64,000 nucleotides of DNA from Bombyx mori (GCF_030269925.1 NC_085127.1:3851501-3915500), one strand, 5' to 3'. Shown: positions 22,142-33,104, numbered from the stretch's first letter. Notes: generated by a model not told the origin, from the letters alone. A program made the numbers and translations.

Positions 22142-22175
22142 CCCGCTGAGTTTCTCGCCGGATCTTCTCAGCGGG
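22142..22175 (+). promoter_or_regulatory. 3' UTR hairpin of the jockey LINE
   Basis: CCCGCTGAG (22142-22150) pairs perfectly with CTCAGCGGG (22167-22175) around a 16-base loop containing TTCTCGCCGGATC. The same loop recurs in other LINE families of the window, with a changed base pair in the stem (CCCACTGAG with CTCAGTGGG). It lies 12 bases after the ORF2 stop. A likely role is recognition by the reverse transcriptase; that is inference. Confidence 0.7.
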
Positions 22176-22389
22176 TCGCGATTCCGATCCGGTAGTAGAT
22201 TCATTCGCGAAACAATTGCTCTTGAGTTGTTAGGTCTCCTTCGGAGGCGCTCGGGCAGTTGTTAGCAAATCCCACCCCTCTTGGCTGAGCCTTTGCTCGC
22301 CCACCTGTCCTGGTGAAACTGGAAAGGCCTTCGGGCCACCAGTAAACTTTCAATCATAAAAAAAAAAAAAAAAAAAAAAACCAACGTAC

Positions 22390-23490
22390 GACAATCTGCA
22401 TTTCTTGATAGTAAAGCGTTAGTAAAGTTATCGATATTAAGCTCGCATGGGTAGGTACCCCCATACGGCCTATTTCTGTCGCCATTTTTCAATTCGAGTA
22501 CGGGATGTGGTTATACAAATTTGATCACAGACTCCGATGAAGATGCAGATGGTGTTAACATTTTGTCGTCTAGAAACCACGTTAAGTACACCAAATGGAC
22601 TGTGCAGGAAAAGAGAAAAAAAATAGCGCATTTAATATAAAACATATAAAGATTCTTAAGACTAATTTTCGAAATTTAAACTCAATAAGCTTCATCTAAA
22701 TACGATCGGCCAATTTATTCCTTGATGTTGAAACACACAGAATAAAAAATGAATGTTATAAAATTGTGAATTACGCTCTCGTACACTTGTACGACTTGAT
22801 AAATTAAACATCTTGGTTTGATGTACTAATGCACCATATATATATCAGTAAAACTGAAATTATTTTAACAGTATTTATAGAAGAAATTTGACTCGGCAAA
22901 TACCCCTCATAAATCAGTGAATTTTTGGTCGGTTGCTGTGAATTATAATACGAATCAAAATTATGAATCTAAAAGATTTGCCTACTCCTGAAGGGTATAT
23001 CTATTTAAACTATCCAACTTAATTAAAAGAATACGGAAAAAACTAAATACGTTAATTTTAATCGCTGGGTCACTGCCCCACTTAACACGGCGAATGGTAC
23101 GCACCACACGTTTCGGCCTGCAAAAATAAATCTCAAAAGGATTCAGTGTAAGTATCTGAGAACAAAATAAAGTACATAATATAGGAACCCTAATAATGGG
23201 TAATTTGCCCGATAAAGTCAGTGATGGCGGGAGTGAACCGCCGCGATTAAACAGCCCAACATTTCTTTTTTGTACATTCCACCCTTTGAATTAACTCTTT
23301 TGGGGCACTCGGGCCACCAAATGGCGATATCTCGTAAATGAAATAACCTTTTTTCTGTAAGTACTAACGAAGGTACGAATAATTAACGTTGGGACTAAAA
23401 TGGTTTTTGACCCGTGAATCTAACGGTGCGACACACAAACACAATAAGCTATTTTATAGCAATAAACATTTAGACTAGTTCAAGGCTTTG
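22390..23490. other. Stretch without a recognised gene
   Basis: AT-rich DNA right of the LINE insertion. 23040-23130 is less AT-rich but shows no feature that I can name. Confidence 0.5.
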
Positions 23491-23742
23491 TTACTGGTGG
23501 TAGGACTTCATGTGAGTCCGCACGGGTAGATACCACCACCGCGCCTATTTCTGCCGTGAAGCAGTAATGCGTTTCGGCTTGAAGGGTGGGGCAGCCGTTG
23601 TAACTATACTGAGACCTTAGAACTTATATCTCAAGGTGCGTGGCGCATTTACGTTGTAGATGTCTATGGGTTCCAGTAACCACTTAACACCAGGTGGGCT
23701 GTGAGCTCGCCCACACATCTAAGCAATAAAAAAATAAAAAAA
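23491..23742 (+). repeat. Bm1 SINE, 5'-truncated
   Basis: Starts at TACTGGTGGTAGGACTTC, contains GAAGCAGTAATGCGTTTCGG and ends GTGAGCTCGCCCACACATCT then AAGCAATAAAAAAA. The tRNA-like head is missing. AAGGCTT lies just before the start and after the A-rich tail, a possible short target duplication. Confidence 0.85.
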
Positions 23743-23818
23743 GGCTTACGCTGATGTTGATTTAGAAACAGAGTCTAAAGACAACGTGAATAAGGCAGAT
23801 CAATTTAGGTTTGTTTTT

Positions 23819-23990
23819 TGACACTGCCGATCGTCGCAGCTAAGTTACTCGGCAACGACGAGTCCTGGAAGACGATGCTCGACTCCTACCATTCCACCAT
23901 CTCGCTGAGGAAAAGATGGGCCTGACAAGGAACTTTACTCTCTCACGGAAGACTTACGCACAGCTCCAGTCTCTGTAGGTGGCAGTCTTC
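23819..23990 (+). pseudogene. C-terminal remnant of an R1-clade LINE
   Basis: The frame from 23819 reads TLPIVAAKLLGNDESWKTML, then DSYHSTISLRKRWA and a stop. This matches the C-terminal region of the R1-clade ORF at 39249-40638 (VVASMLGSDESWKAMLDF...TIS). A related remnant lies at 63785-63905. Only the last ~35 codons and some 3' UTR survive. Confidence 0.6.
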
Positions 23991-24007
23991 CAACTTTTTT
24001 CTTCTTT

Positions 24008-24206
24008 TTTTGCCTACATAAGCTGATAGCCTTCAGACGCTATATCAACGTAAACCTAGCGTGTAGGTGAGCTCTCGGGGCTCAAACCAGGAAGTGTTGC
24101 TAGCATTGGCCCTAGCAAGAGCAGTGCTTCGCGCAATCTACTACCGGTTCAGAAACGCGACGCACTGAGAGGATCCGGCGAGAAACTCAGGGGGCTGTGT
24201 CTACGG
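24008..24206 (-). mobile_element. Jockey-clade LINE 3' end, family 2
   Basis: The minus-strand 3' UTR includes the hairpin region (CACTGAGAGGATCCGGCGAG on the plus strand), GCCCTAGCAAGAGCAGTGCT and GTGTAGGTGAGCTC. It is cut directly by a Bm1 poly(T) at 24207. Confidence 0.65.
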
Positions 24207-24453
24207 TTTTTTTTTTATTGCTTAGGTTTGCGGACGAGCTCACGGCCTACCTGGTGTTAAGTGGCTACCGGAGCCAATAGACATCTACAACATAAATGCC
24301 ACCACTCACCTTGAGATATGAGTTCCAAAGTCTCAGTATAGTTACAGCGGCTGCCCCACCCTTCCAACCGAAACACATTACTGCTTCACGGCAGAAATAG
24401 GCAGGGTGGTGGTACCTACCCGTGCGGACACACAAGAGGTCCTACCACCAGTA
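24207..24453 (-). repeat. Bm1 SINE, 5'-truncated
   Basis: Poly(T), ATTGCTTAGG, GACGAGCTCACGGCCTACCT, GAAACACATTACTGCTTCAC and a CCTACCACCAGTAA end. No tRNA-like head. Confidence 0.85.
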
Positions 24454-25956
24454 ACGAGAGTCTCCTACGGTGATTGAACCAATGACATAAATCTGTATGA
24501 CAATAATGACAATATAGAATCCAGCGATCACTGTAAAAGTCAAAACAAATTAGAACAATCAACAGAAATATTTCATTTAAGCAATACAAAATGGGAACGA
24601 CCATAAACAATATCCAACAAATGTTATACGTGAATTTTAAATTAATTCAAAACGTATTGTTTTACATGTGTCCTGGTAACACAAAAGGGTTTAAAAGCAC
24701 CTTGAATAAATAAAACAGTACGTACATACATATGTCCGCGGGGTTGCCATTGTTATGATTTCGGACGTATTTTAATGAAAAGAATTAACTGGAATGAGTT
24801 TAGAAATTTTCTAGGTACTCTTGACATATTACTTTACAGGTGTTGGCTTCTTTCTTAACTAAATCTTGGGTGATAAATTAAATAAAATATACTCTAAAGT
24901 CCTAATTGGGAACTGTATTATGGTTAAAGCCGGAAATTTCTGAAAAAACAACACATTAAGTATATGACACACTATATTTATTAAATCCCGTATTATAATC
25001 CCGTTTTCTGTGCTAAGTTTTAGTTAATATATTAGCACATTGGAGACCTATTTACTAAAGAACGATGAAAAAAAAATGCTAATCTATGATATTGCCAAAG
25101 AAATACATGAATATAACTTCTGGTAATAAATTAATCTCTGGGCGTAATTCAATTGTAGCTAAACAAAATAGACACCTGAGTCTCGTTTTGTTTTGCAAAT
25201 TTATTTTGTTTATAGAAAGAAGTATTATAATAATAATCAAATTAAACACACGACAAAATCTTAATCTTAATAAAATTAAGAAATCCCCGACAGACATAGA
25301 CGTAGAAGACTATAATCGAAATCACCTATCATGAGATTTACCGAAAGGATTTATTTCATACCAACTGCTGTAGAGAAATCAAAAGGGGAGTGTCTAAGTG
25401 AGATTCTGTCGTCCAGCGTGGATGATACCCAGCCGGAAGAGATTTATTTCCTCCACACACCCTCCAATGTCGAATTGTGGGCAATGTTGCCCACAAAACT
25501 TTAAAAACTATCGGAATACAGTTTAAATTAAAAATTTTCTTATATTAGTTTTATTTATTTCCTTTCTATATAATTAAATATCAATAATACGTATGGTAAA
25601 CGCGTTTATTAAAGAAATTAAAAATACATTTTAAGATCATCGACGCATGCAACATTTACAATATTAAAAACAGTAGAATTTTGTTTGTCTCTATATTGAA
25701 TTTTGAATGTTGGCAATTGAATTGAGAGTTGGCAAGTAAACAGGAATAATAGAAAATAAAATCAGCCAAATTTTTATTATTATTAATTTATATCTCTCTA
25801 TTTGTTTATTCGCACACGTATCTGGAGCCGCTGAATTATGCTTTACCAAATACGCTACAACCGAACCTGTACTTTATAAAGCAAGAGTCTTTGTCCAGGC
25901 GTGAAGTACCGCTTCGCTCTATTCGGGACTCCCAGCATTTTGACGCCAACTTAGCT
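24454..25956. other. Long stretch without a recognised gene
   Basis: Strongly AT-rich. Two overlapping opposite-strand frames at 25079-25334 shadow each other and match nothing known. A small GC-richer patch lies at 25410-25500. Confidence 0.45.
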
Positions 25957-26022
25957 TTGCCCTCCAAATGACTCCGAAACTGGACATCATTGCCCTCCAA
26001 ATGACTTCGAAACTGGACATCA
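25957..26022 (-). repeat. 33-bp tandem duplication, in frame within a short ORF
   Basis: TTGCCCTCCAAATGACTCCG and the 13 bases after it are repeated at 25990 with one change. On the minus strand this gives an 11-residue repeat (DVQFRSHLEGN) inside an open frame at 25836-26039. The frame is not recognised and may be chance. Confidence 0.6.
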
Positions 26023-26164
26023 ACTCCATCAATTTCCAAAAATAAATATTTACAACGCGATCAATCACATGTGGCTGTTCACTGATGCCAATACCTGATC
26101 ACAAAATCCACAAAACATAACTCATATATATTGCTTACATCTATGTACACGACGAAACCATATA

Positions 26165-26265
26165 GCTAACGGATAACTCTTCCTGGCTGAGCCTTTGATC
26201 GCCCACCTGTTCTGGTGAAACTAGAAAGGACTCCGGGCCACCAGTAATCCTTCAATCGTAAAAAA
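26165..26265 (+). mobile_element. Jockey-clade LINE 3' UTR fragment
   Basis: TTCCTGGCTGAGCCTTTGAT, CGCCCACCTGTTCTGGTGAA and CTCCGGGCCACCAGTAATCC followed by an A run match 22270-22360. Only the last ~95 bp is present. Confidence 0.65.
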
Positions 26266-27126
26266 AGGTAACGGCTAGTTAATACCAAAGGTGGCGAAGA
26301 TAATTAAAAACATCATCGAAAGATCAAAACTTACACACTAAACACAAATATGTAAAAGTAACATAAGTATAATAAGCTGGTTCGCCACAATATTTCGAAT
26401 CATCTGTTGATTTACATTTTTTGAAATAAGTTCATCGAATTTAACACTAAAAAACTCACCTATAACGTTATTTCAAATACAAAACATGACTAAGCAAATT
26501 ATAAAGGTGCAAAGGCATTTAAGTCACGAATGAAGTCTTCAGGGACATTGGTACGTATGTGTAGGGTTTTTTTTGTTGTTTATATATTTAACTCCACGCT
26601 AAATGCCCACACATGTAGACATAATTTTTTATTCAATTCCCTTATTTTTGTAATTTTTTTTTACTTCTTGAACTGTTTTCTATATCGCAATAAAAAATAA
26701 ATTAAATTCAAGTGTTTTTGGACATACAAAAAATCGTCAAACACGTTTTTAATAGTATGCTAGTCATTGCGATCAATGCTTAGGAGACAACAAGCGTATA
26801 ATTGCTCTCAACATAAAAAAAAACAACATTTAATAATATCAAGCAACGAAAAACGACGAATTCATGTTTCAACAAAGCTGGCAACAAAGACACTCCCTAT
26901 GGGTGACCACCCCGACTCTGGACACAGCTGATAAGTGGTTGTACTTTCCTGCTTTTGTTGTTTGTCTCACGACTTTTTACTGTCACGGCGCTTATTTGTT
27001 GCAATTTGTTTGCAGTTAGCAAGCGACAGCGCATTGGAACCGGAGCCATTTTGTGGAAACATAGCAGAAGCGAGAATTACGTCATTAGTGGAATGAAACC
27101 TTCATTCGAAAACGTGGATATTTTTG
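26266..27126. other. Stretch without a recognised gene
   Basis: AT-rich with poly(T) runs. No feature recognised. Confidence 0.45.
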
Positions 27127-27640
27127 ATGTCGTCGTGTCTTAAAGGATAAGACGTCCGATGCAATCGTATCAAGCGATGCAACGGTGTTCAAATCCCATA
27201 GGCAGGTTTTTTTTTTTATTGCTTAGATGGCTGGACGAGCTCACAGCCCATCTGGTGTGGGGCGGTGGTACCTACCCGTGCGGACTCACAAGAGGTCCTA
27301 CCAATGAAATAATTTACGTACCTAACTAATGCTAAAGTTTAACTTCCACGATGAAGGAATAACATCGTGTAAGAAAAATCAAACTCGCAGAATTGTAATT
27401 TGCGTAATTACTGGTGGTAGTAGGACGTCTTGTGAGCCAACCGGGTAAGTACATTGGTACCCCACCCAGCTTACTTTTGCCCTGAAGCAGTAATGCGTTC
27501 GAAGGGTGATGCAGCCACTGTACACTAAAACTGAGAATTAGAACTCATGTCTCTAGTTGGGCGGCAGCGTTTACTTTATTGGTGTCCATTCGTCCGTCCT
27601 TCCGAGCTTTACTGGTAGTCACATAATAAATACCAGGTAC
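27127..27640 (+). repeat. Bm1 SINE, full length, old, with a nested Bm1
   Basis: The tRNA-like head lies at 27127-27207 (GTCGTCGTGTCTTAAAGGAT, then the B-box-like GGTGTTCAAATCCC). The body resumes at about 27303 (ATGAAATAATTTACGTACC, GAAGGAATAACATCGTG) and runs to about 27640 in diverged form. A minus-strand Bm1 piece sits between the two parts. Confidence 0.75.
27208..27302 (-). repeat. Bm1 fragment inserted in an older Bm1
   Basis: Poly(T), ATTGCTTAGATGGCTGGACG, CACAGCCCATCTGGTGTGG and GGTGGTACCTACCCGTGCGG to CCTACCA. The middle of the SINE is deleted within this insert. Confidence 0.75.
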
Positions 27641-27997
27641 GCATACCCGATCGAATGGTAAACAGTCGACGTCGCCCTAAGCACGTCATTACGGATTCTC
27701 GCGATCCATTAACGGTGCTTTTAGGTACCACAAGCACCGGTCACCGTCCTCGTCGAACCCGTCGCTTGCGACGAAGGGCTCGGCGAGTGAATTAACCCAT
27801 ATACACAGCCCACTAAGTTTCTCGCTGGATCTTCTCAGTGGGTCGCGTTTCCGATCCGGTGGTAGATTCTGCGAAGCACTACTCTTGCTAGGGCCAGTGT
27901 TAGCAACACTCCCGGTTTGAGCCCCGAGAGCTCACCTACACGTCAAGGAGAAGCTGAAATAGCCTCTCAAGGCTATCAGCACAGGTAGGGAAAAAAA
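27641..27997 (+). pseudogene. Jockey-clade LINE family 2: ORF2 C-terminus and 3' UTR
   Basis: 27660-27793 encodes a basic tail (RRRPKHVITDSRDPLT, ending RRTRRLRRRARRVN-stop) that resembles the end of the complete ORF2 (RRRPRHVLTDPSDPIT). The hairpin-type 3' UTR follows (CCCACTAAG/CTCAGTGGG, one mismatch), then GGTAGATTCTGCGAAGCACT and CTATCAGCACAGGTAGGG with an A run. 5'-truncated. Confidence 0.72.
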
Positions 27998-29309
27998 CCA
28001 GGTACGCCAGTCGAACGCTCTGTCAATTAATGAGTTGATAATTAAAATGAAAAAAGAAAAAAAAAACGTTATTTATCAAAAAGTTTAGTAATTCCGTATC
28101 TTTATGTTACAGGGGTTTTAGCATTAAAGGCCATTGTAAATTATAAATTTTACGAGGCAATAAAAAAGATTAGTCAACACGCGAAATAACGAACGGTTTT
28201 TTTAGTTAAATTAAATTATTTGTTTGTACATATCGGATAGGGCATGATGACGGATATTATTAACAGTGCTATTGTTTATAGAATAAACAAACCTTACTTT
28301 TAAACTTAAGGAAGATCTAGACCAAATAAAAATGAATTGAAAAAGAAAGAGCTCAGCCAATGAAGGTTAGTAAATGATTAGGAATTGACACGAAAAAAAC
28401 TTTCTAGATATTAAAAAAGAAGGTAATAGTTTTTAAATCGTGACGTCATATTCTTTATTTCAGTTATTTCGGGACACTAAAGTCTAAAGCTAACTCTGCG
28501 AATATTGCAGCCACCCGTATCGGAAATCCGTTGTTCTTTTTTGTTCGTATTACGAACATTTCAAAGACACTTAAAATAAAATATAACATCAGTCAAGTTA
28601 ATGTCTGAAAAAATGTTATAATTTTTCATTCTCTGCGACACGGCCGATTTCCGCGCGGCCTCAGGTGGGGGGAGAAATTATAAAAAAAAAATTGGGAGAG
28701 ACGACAACCATTTATCATGTACCGTTTGACAGGCACATGTGTTTTCAGAATTAAGCCATTACGCTTCTTGTAATATATAAAAAAAAATCTTAACAATGTT
28801 TAATTTAGGTTTCCTTATTGCTTCAATTTTTCTTGGTTAAGCGAACGGCATTTGAATTTCTTTAATTAACAGTTATCTTATCAATATAAGGAGAATATCG
28901 AACACCAGCTATAAGCATTGTCAATTTTCCATTTCTAAATCAGTAGTATTTGAATTGTATTCATGATCTAACTAACTACGGTAAATTTTATTTCAAATAT
29001 ATATTTTTAGATAGACTAAGACTGTTTAACATAAAGGTGTATGTTAAGCAGTAGGTCATGAGTAAAATTCTTCAACGAGACAGAAACGTTGTAAACATAA
29101 GCACGTACACAGTAGGTGGAGTAGAATTAAATACAAACTTGTAAGTAAGTAGCAAACAGCGCTTGCCCTGTAGTTATTGAATTGATCATAGTTGACCTAG
29201 AGCCTGTGTTGTGTACCGAGGATGTCTCACCTTTCGGGTGACGCAGGTGCTCGCAGGACACTGCTGCTACTTACAGCTCATCTCCCTAAGGGAGCCGACA
29301 CCGGAGCGG
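27998..29309. other. Long stretch without a recognised gene
   Basis: AT-rich, apart from a GC-richer patch near 28640-28680. No credible frame or repeat. Confidence 0.45.
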
Positions 29310-29525
29310 CATTTTTTAGCCTACCTATCTACTAGAAACACCTATCCTATTGAGGGGCTTATCTGGCTTTATCCTGAACCATGGGGGCTCGGTCTGAAAG
29401 AATTTGCTAACACCTGCCCTACCGAGAGCAATACTTCGCTGAATCTACCACCGGATCGAAATCGCAACGCCCTGAGAAAATTCGACGTGAAACTCAGTGG
29501 GTTGAGCTCATTTGTAAAACTCTAA
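29310..29525 (-). mobile_element. Jockey-clade LINE 3' end, family 2, diverged
   Basis: The plus strand shows AGAGCAATACTTCGCTGAAT, CTACCACCGGATCG and GAAACTCAGTGGGTTG in the order expected for a reversed copy. The sequence is more diverged than 62108-62430. The plus-strand frame across it (29211-29525) is therefore not a gene. Confidence 0.55.
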
Positions 29526-29752
29526 ACATTAACATTACTTTCTCGTCCGGAACCCTGCATTGAGCCCACAATGAGTGAAGGCGTGATAATATTGTCTCCC
29601 ACTACACACCGCAATGCATATTAGTATATGAAAAAAACAATAATAATAATTTATTTGTTTGTTATCAAGCACGTGAGCAACAAACTATGTTACATTAAGA
29701 CATCCATACTGGTATTGTGTGTACTATTAAAAATGGCACATTAATTAAAAAT

Positions 29753-29915
29753 ATTTTTTTTATTGCTTAGGTGGGTAGACGAGCTCACAGCCCACCTGGT
29801 GTTAAGTGGTTACTGGAGCCCATAGACATCCACAACGGCTGCCCCACCCTTCAAACCGAAACGCATTACTGCTTCACGGCAGAAATAGGCAGGGTGGTGG
29901 TACCCACCCGCACGG
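29753..29915 (-). repeat. Bm1 SINE, 3' part of a copy split by an R1-clade LINE
   Basis: Poly(T), ATTGCTTAGGTGGGTAGACG, GAGCTCACAGCCCACCTGGT through ACCCACCCGCACGG, where the LINE enters. About 70 bp of the body between two ACAACG words is missing, a deletion between short direct repeats. The rest of the SINE continues at 32360. Confidence 0.85.
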
Positions 29916-32359
29916 TGGCAGGGCGAGTCTATTGTGGACGTTACGTTCGCAAGCCCGGCCATCGCACGCCGTATCCGCGACTGGAGAGTTTTGGAGGGGG
30001 CGGAGACGCTGTCAGATCACCGATATATTCGGTTTGATCTCTTCGCCCGTTCCGCAGTCGCGGACGTCCACGGGGACTACCCCCGTAGTGCGTCCCGGTC
30101 ATTCCCCAAATGGGCACTGAAGCGCCTGAATAAGGAGCTCCTGATGGAAGCCTCTACGGTGGCGGCGTGGGCGCCCATGCGTCCACACCCGGTCGAGGTC
30201 GAGGGAGAGGCAGGATGGTTCCGGGACACGATGCGTCGCATCTGTGATGCGTCGATGCCCCGGATCGGCCCTCGACTTCCTAATCGCCAGGCGTACTGGT
30301 GGTCGCCCGAAATTGCGCAACTCCGCGTGGAGTGCGTTCGGGCGAGGCGCGAGTGCGCCAGGCATCGCCGCCGCCGCCTGCCGCGGCGCAACGATCCGGT
30401 TGCATTTGCGGCGGCAGAGGCCCGGCTGCACGGCGCATTTCGCGTCGCGCAGAGGGCATTGCAGCTGGCCATCAGAAGAGCCAAGAACCAACACATGGAG
30501 GGTCTCTTGGAGACGCTGGATGAGGATCCGTGGGGGCGGCCCTATCATATGGTGCGCAATAAAATGCGCCCATGGGCCCCCCCGATCACGGAGCGTCTCC
30601 AGCCTCAGCAGCTGCGGGACATCGTCTCGGCGCTGTTCCCGCAGGAGCGGGAGGGATTTGTCGCTCCCGCTATGGACGCGCCGCCGGAATACGACGGCGA
30701 AGTCCCTGCTGAGGTGCCTCGTATAACGGGGGCGGAGCTCCGTGTGGCCGTGCGCAAAATGTGTGCGAAGGACACTGCACCCGGCCCGGACGGCGTCCAT
30801 GGCCGGGTTTGGGCCTTGGCTCTTGGTGCCCTAGGGGACCGACTCTTGAGGCTTTACAACTCCTGCCTCGAGTCGGGACGGTTTCCTTCATCGTGGAGGA
30901 CGGGCAGACTCGTGCTGTTGAGAAAGGAAGGGCGCCCGGCGGATACTGCCGCCGGGTACCGTCCCATCGTGTTGCTGGATGAGGTGGGCAAGCTGCTGGA
31001 ACGCATTCTGGCGGCCCGCATCATCCAGCATCTGGTCAGGGTGGGACCCAATCTGTCGGCGGAGCAGTATGGCTTCCGAGAGGGCCACTCAACGGTAGAC
31101 GCGATCCTTCGCGTGCGGGCCCTCTCGGAGGAGGCCGTCTCCAAGGGTGGGGTGGCTTTGGCGGTGTCGCTCGACATCGCCAATGCGTTTAACACCCTGC
31201 CCTGGTCCGTGATAAGGGGGGCGCTGGAACGACATGGAGTGCCTCCCTACCTTCGCCGGCTGGTGGGTTCCTACTTGGAGGACAGATCGGTCACGTGTAC
31301 CGGACACGGTGGGATCCTGCACCGGTTCCCGGTCGTGCGCGGTGTTCCACAGGGGTCGGTGCTCGGCCCCCTTTTGTGGAATATCGGGTATGACTGGGTG
31401 CTGAGAGGTGCCCTCCTCCCAGGCCTGAGCGTAATCTGTTACGCAGACGACACGTTGGTCGTGGCCCGGGGGGGTAGTTTTGCCGAGTCTACCCGTCTTG
31501 CTACCGCTGGGGTGGCGCATGTCGTCGGCAAAATCAGGAGATTGGGCCTCGACGTGGCGCTCAGTAAATCCGAGGCCATGTGGTTCCACAGGCCCCGGAG
31601 AGTGCCACCTGTCGATGCCCATATCGTGGTTAGAGGCGTCCGTATCGGGGTCGGGGTGCAGTTGAAGTACCTCGGCCTCATTCTGGACAGTCGTTGGACC
31701 TTTCGTGCTCACTTTCAGAGCCTGGTCCCTCGTTTGTTGGGGGTGGCCGGCGCGTTAAGCCGGCTTCTGCCCAACGTCGGGGGGCCTGACCAGGTGACGC
31801 GCCGTCTCTATACGGGGGTGGTGCGATCAATGGCCCTATACGGGGCACCTGTGTGGGGCCAGTCCCTGGCCGCGGGGGTGGCGAAGCTGCTGCAACGGCC
31901 GCAACGCACCATCGCGGTCAGGGTCATCCGTGGTTATCGCACCATCTCCTTTGAGGCGGCGTGTGTACTGGCTGGGACGCCGCCTTGGGTTCTGGAAGCG
32001 GAGGCGCTCGCCGCTGACTATCAGTGGCGGGCTGACCTTCGTGCCCGGGACGTGGCGCGTCCCAGCCACAGTGTGGTCAGAGCGCGGAGCCTGCCGACCG
32101 AGAGGGCTGGTGGTCGTGGCGCCGACGACCGCCAGTCCGGCGTCCCGAGGGGGAGGGTGATGGGAGAGGTGTGCTCCGCACTAAACGCTTCACTCTCCCC
32201 CCTTTGCCTTTTCATGGGTTCTGTCTCATGCGAGGTTCGGACGCGGGTTGTTGAGCGACAGGAGGTTTTAGTCAGTTCGACTCCGACATGCCCCGCCCTT
32301 CATCCCCAGGGGAGGGCGGAAGTCCGGCGATTTCCTCCTGACCAAAAAAAAAAAAAAAA
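29916..32359 (+). mobile_element. R1-clade LINE copy A, 5'-truncated, inside Bm1
   Basis: Bounded by an exact 13-bp duplication, CCCACCCGCACGG, at 29903-29915 and 32360-32372; the second copy follows a 16-base A run. The insert is very GC-rich against its AT-rich surroundings. It begins inside the endonuclease domain and keeps most of the reverse transcriptase, but has lost the coding region for the C-terminal CCHC motif. Its 3' UTR resembles copy B at 38827-40638. The insertion postdates the Bm1 it sits in. Confidence 0.9.
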
Positions 32360-32399
32360 CCCACCCGCACGGACTCACAAGAGGTCCTACCACCAGTAA
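29916..32399 (+). pseudogene. R1-clade LINE ORF2, truncated at both ends
   Basis: Open from the first base of the insert (frame WQGESIVDVTF). It contains the end of the endonuclease (DVTFASP, then SDHRYIRFDL), and reverse transcriptase motifs APGPDGVHGRVW, YRPIVLLDEVGKLLE, SAEQYGFREGHSTVDAI, SLDIANAFNTLPW, RGVPQGSVLGPLLW, the YADD active site (CYADDTLVV) and KYLGLILDSRW. After about 32090 the sequence departs from copy B through an internal deletion. The frame then runs through 3' UTR, poly(A) and Bm1 to 32399 by chance. The family nicks DNA and reverse transcribes its RNA; this copy lacks most of the endonuclease. Confidence 0.88.
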
Positions 32400-32589
32400 T
32401 TACGCAAATTATAATTTTGCGGGTTTCATTTTTATTACACTATGTTATTCCTTCACCGTGGAAATCAATCGTGAACATTTGTTGAGTACGTATTTCATTA
32501 AAAAAATTAGTACCCGCCTGAGATTCGAACACCGGTGCATCGCTCAACACGAATGCACCGGACTTCTTATCTGTTAGGCCACGACGACT
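32360..32589 (-). repeat. Bm1 SINE, 5' part of the split copy
   Basis: Continues from the target duplication: GACTCACAAGAGGTCCTACC, ATAATTTTGCGGGTTTCATT, and the tRNA-like head at 32518-32589 (GATTCGAACACCGGTGCATC...TTAGGCCACGACGAC). Together with 29753-29915 it forms one near full-length SINE. Confidence 0.87.
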
Positions 32590-33104
32590 TCAAAAATTTA
32601 CATTTCACTTAAATACAAGTCATCACCCATCAAAACTTATGCTAAAAGCTATATATGGAAACAAACAATTAACGTCGTGTTATATTAATGTGAGCGTCGT
32701 GAAGTTAATTAAGCGAACACGTTGAATTAATTGCCTAGTATCGGGCACATTTCGCACGCTATGTTTTATACAAATTGATACCTACGCATCGAGTATAACC
32801 GCAAGAGTTGACTCGAGAATTTCAAGGAACAATAGGGTTGTCGAACGCGTTTTCGATATTCATTTTTGGTATGGGACATTTTTTTTAATGTTTGTAATGA
32901 TATGTAATACTTCATGTTGCTCTAAGTTTTGGCAAAGTTTTTATGACCGGCCGCCTGCCTGACGTCAACCTTCCTTGGGAATGCTTTTGTTGACCTTGGG
33001 CCGAGGTTTTATTGGCTTTGGTCTGGCTTTGGCTCTTGTCGCCTTCTACGACACCCATGAGCTAAGTTTGGGTTGGGGGTATTCTTAGGCGCCCACCACA
33101 CGCG
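32590..33104. other. Stretch without a recognised gene
   Basis: AT-rich at first; 32940-33080 is less so. No feature recognised. Confidence 0.45.

Larger units (their letters stand above)
17208..22380 (+). mobile_element. Complete jockey-clade non-LTR retrotransposon
   Basis: A 5.17-kb unit flanked by exact 9-bp duplications. In order it holds an initiator-like start (CCATTCC), a 5' UTR with tandem repeats, ORF1 (gag-like, three zinc knuckles), ORF2 (AP endonuclease plus reverse transcriptase), a 3' UTR with a strong hairpin and a 23-base poly(A). Both frames are open with all key motifs. Its GC-rich, regular codon use differs sharply from the AT-rich surroundings. A young relative (47648-48398) and several old 3' ends occur in the window. 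The sequence shows completeness; activity is inferred. The clade assignment rests on the domain order and the FADD motif. Confidence 0.93.

Noticed and set aside
29211..29525. A 104-codon plus-strand frame.
   Set aside because: Its second half is the antisense of a LINE 3' UTR (family 2).
30077..31712. Many long frames on both strands across the R1-clade copy A, up to 233 codons.
   Set aside because: GC-rich codon use lowers stop frequency in all frames; only the frame with RT motifs is meaningful.
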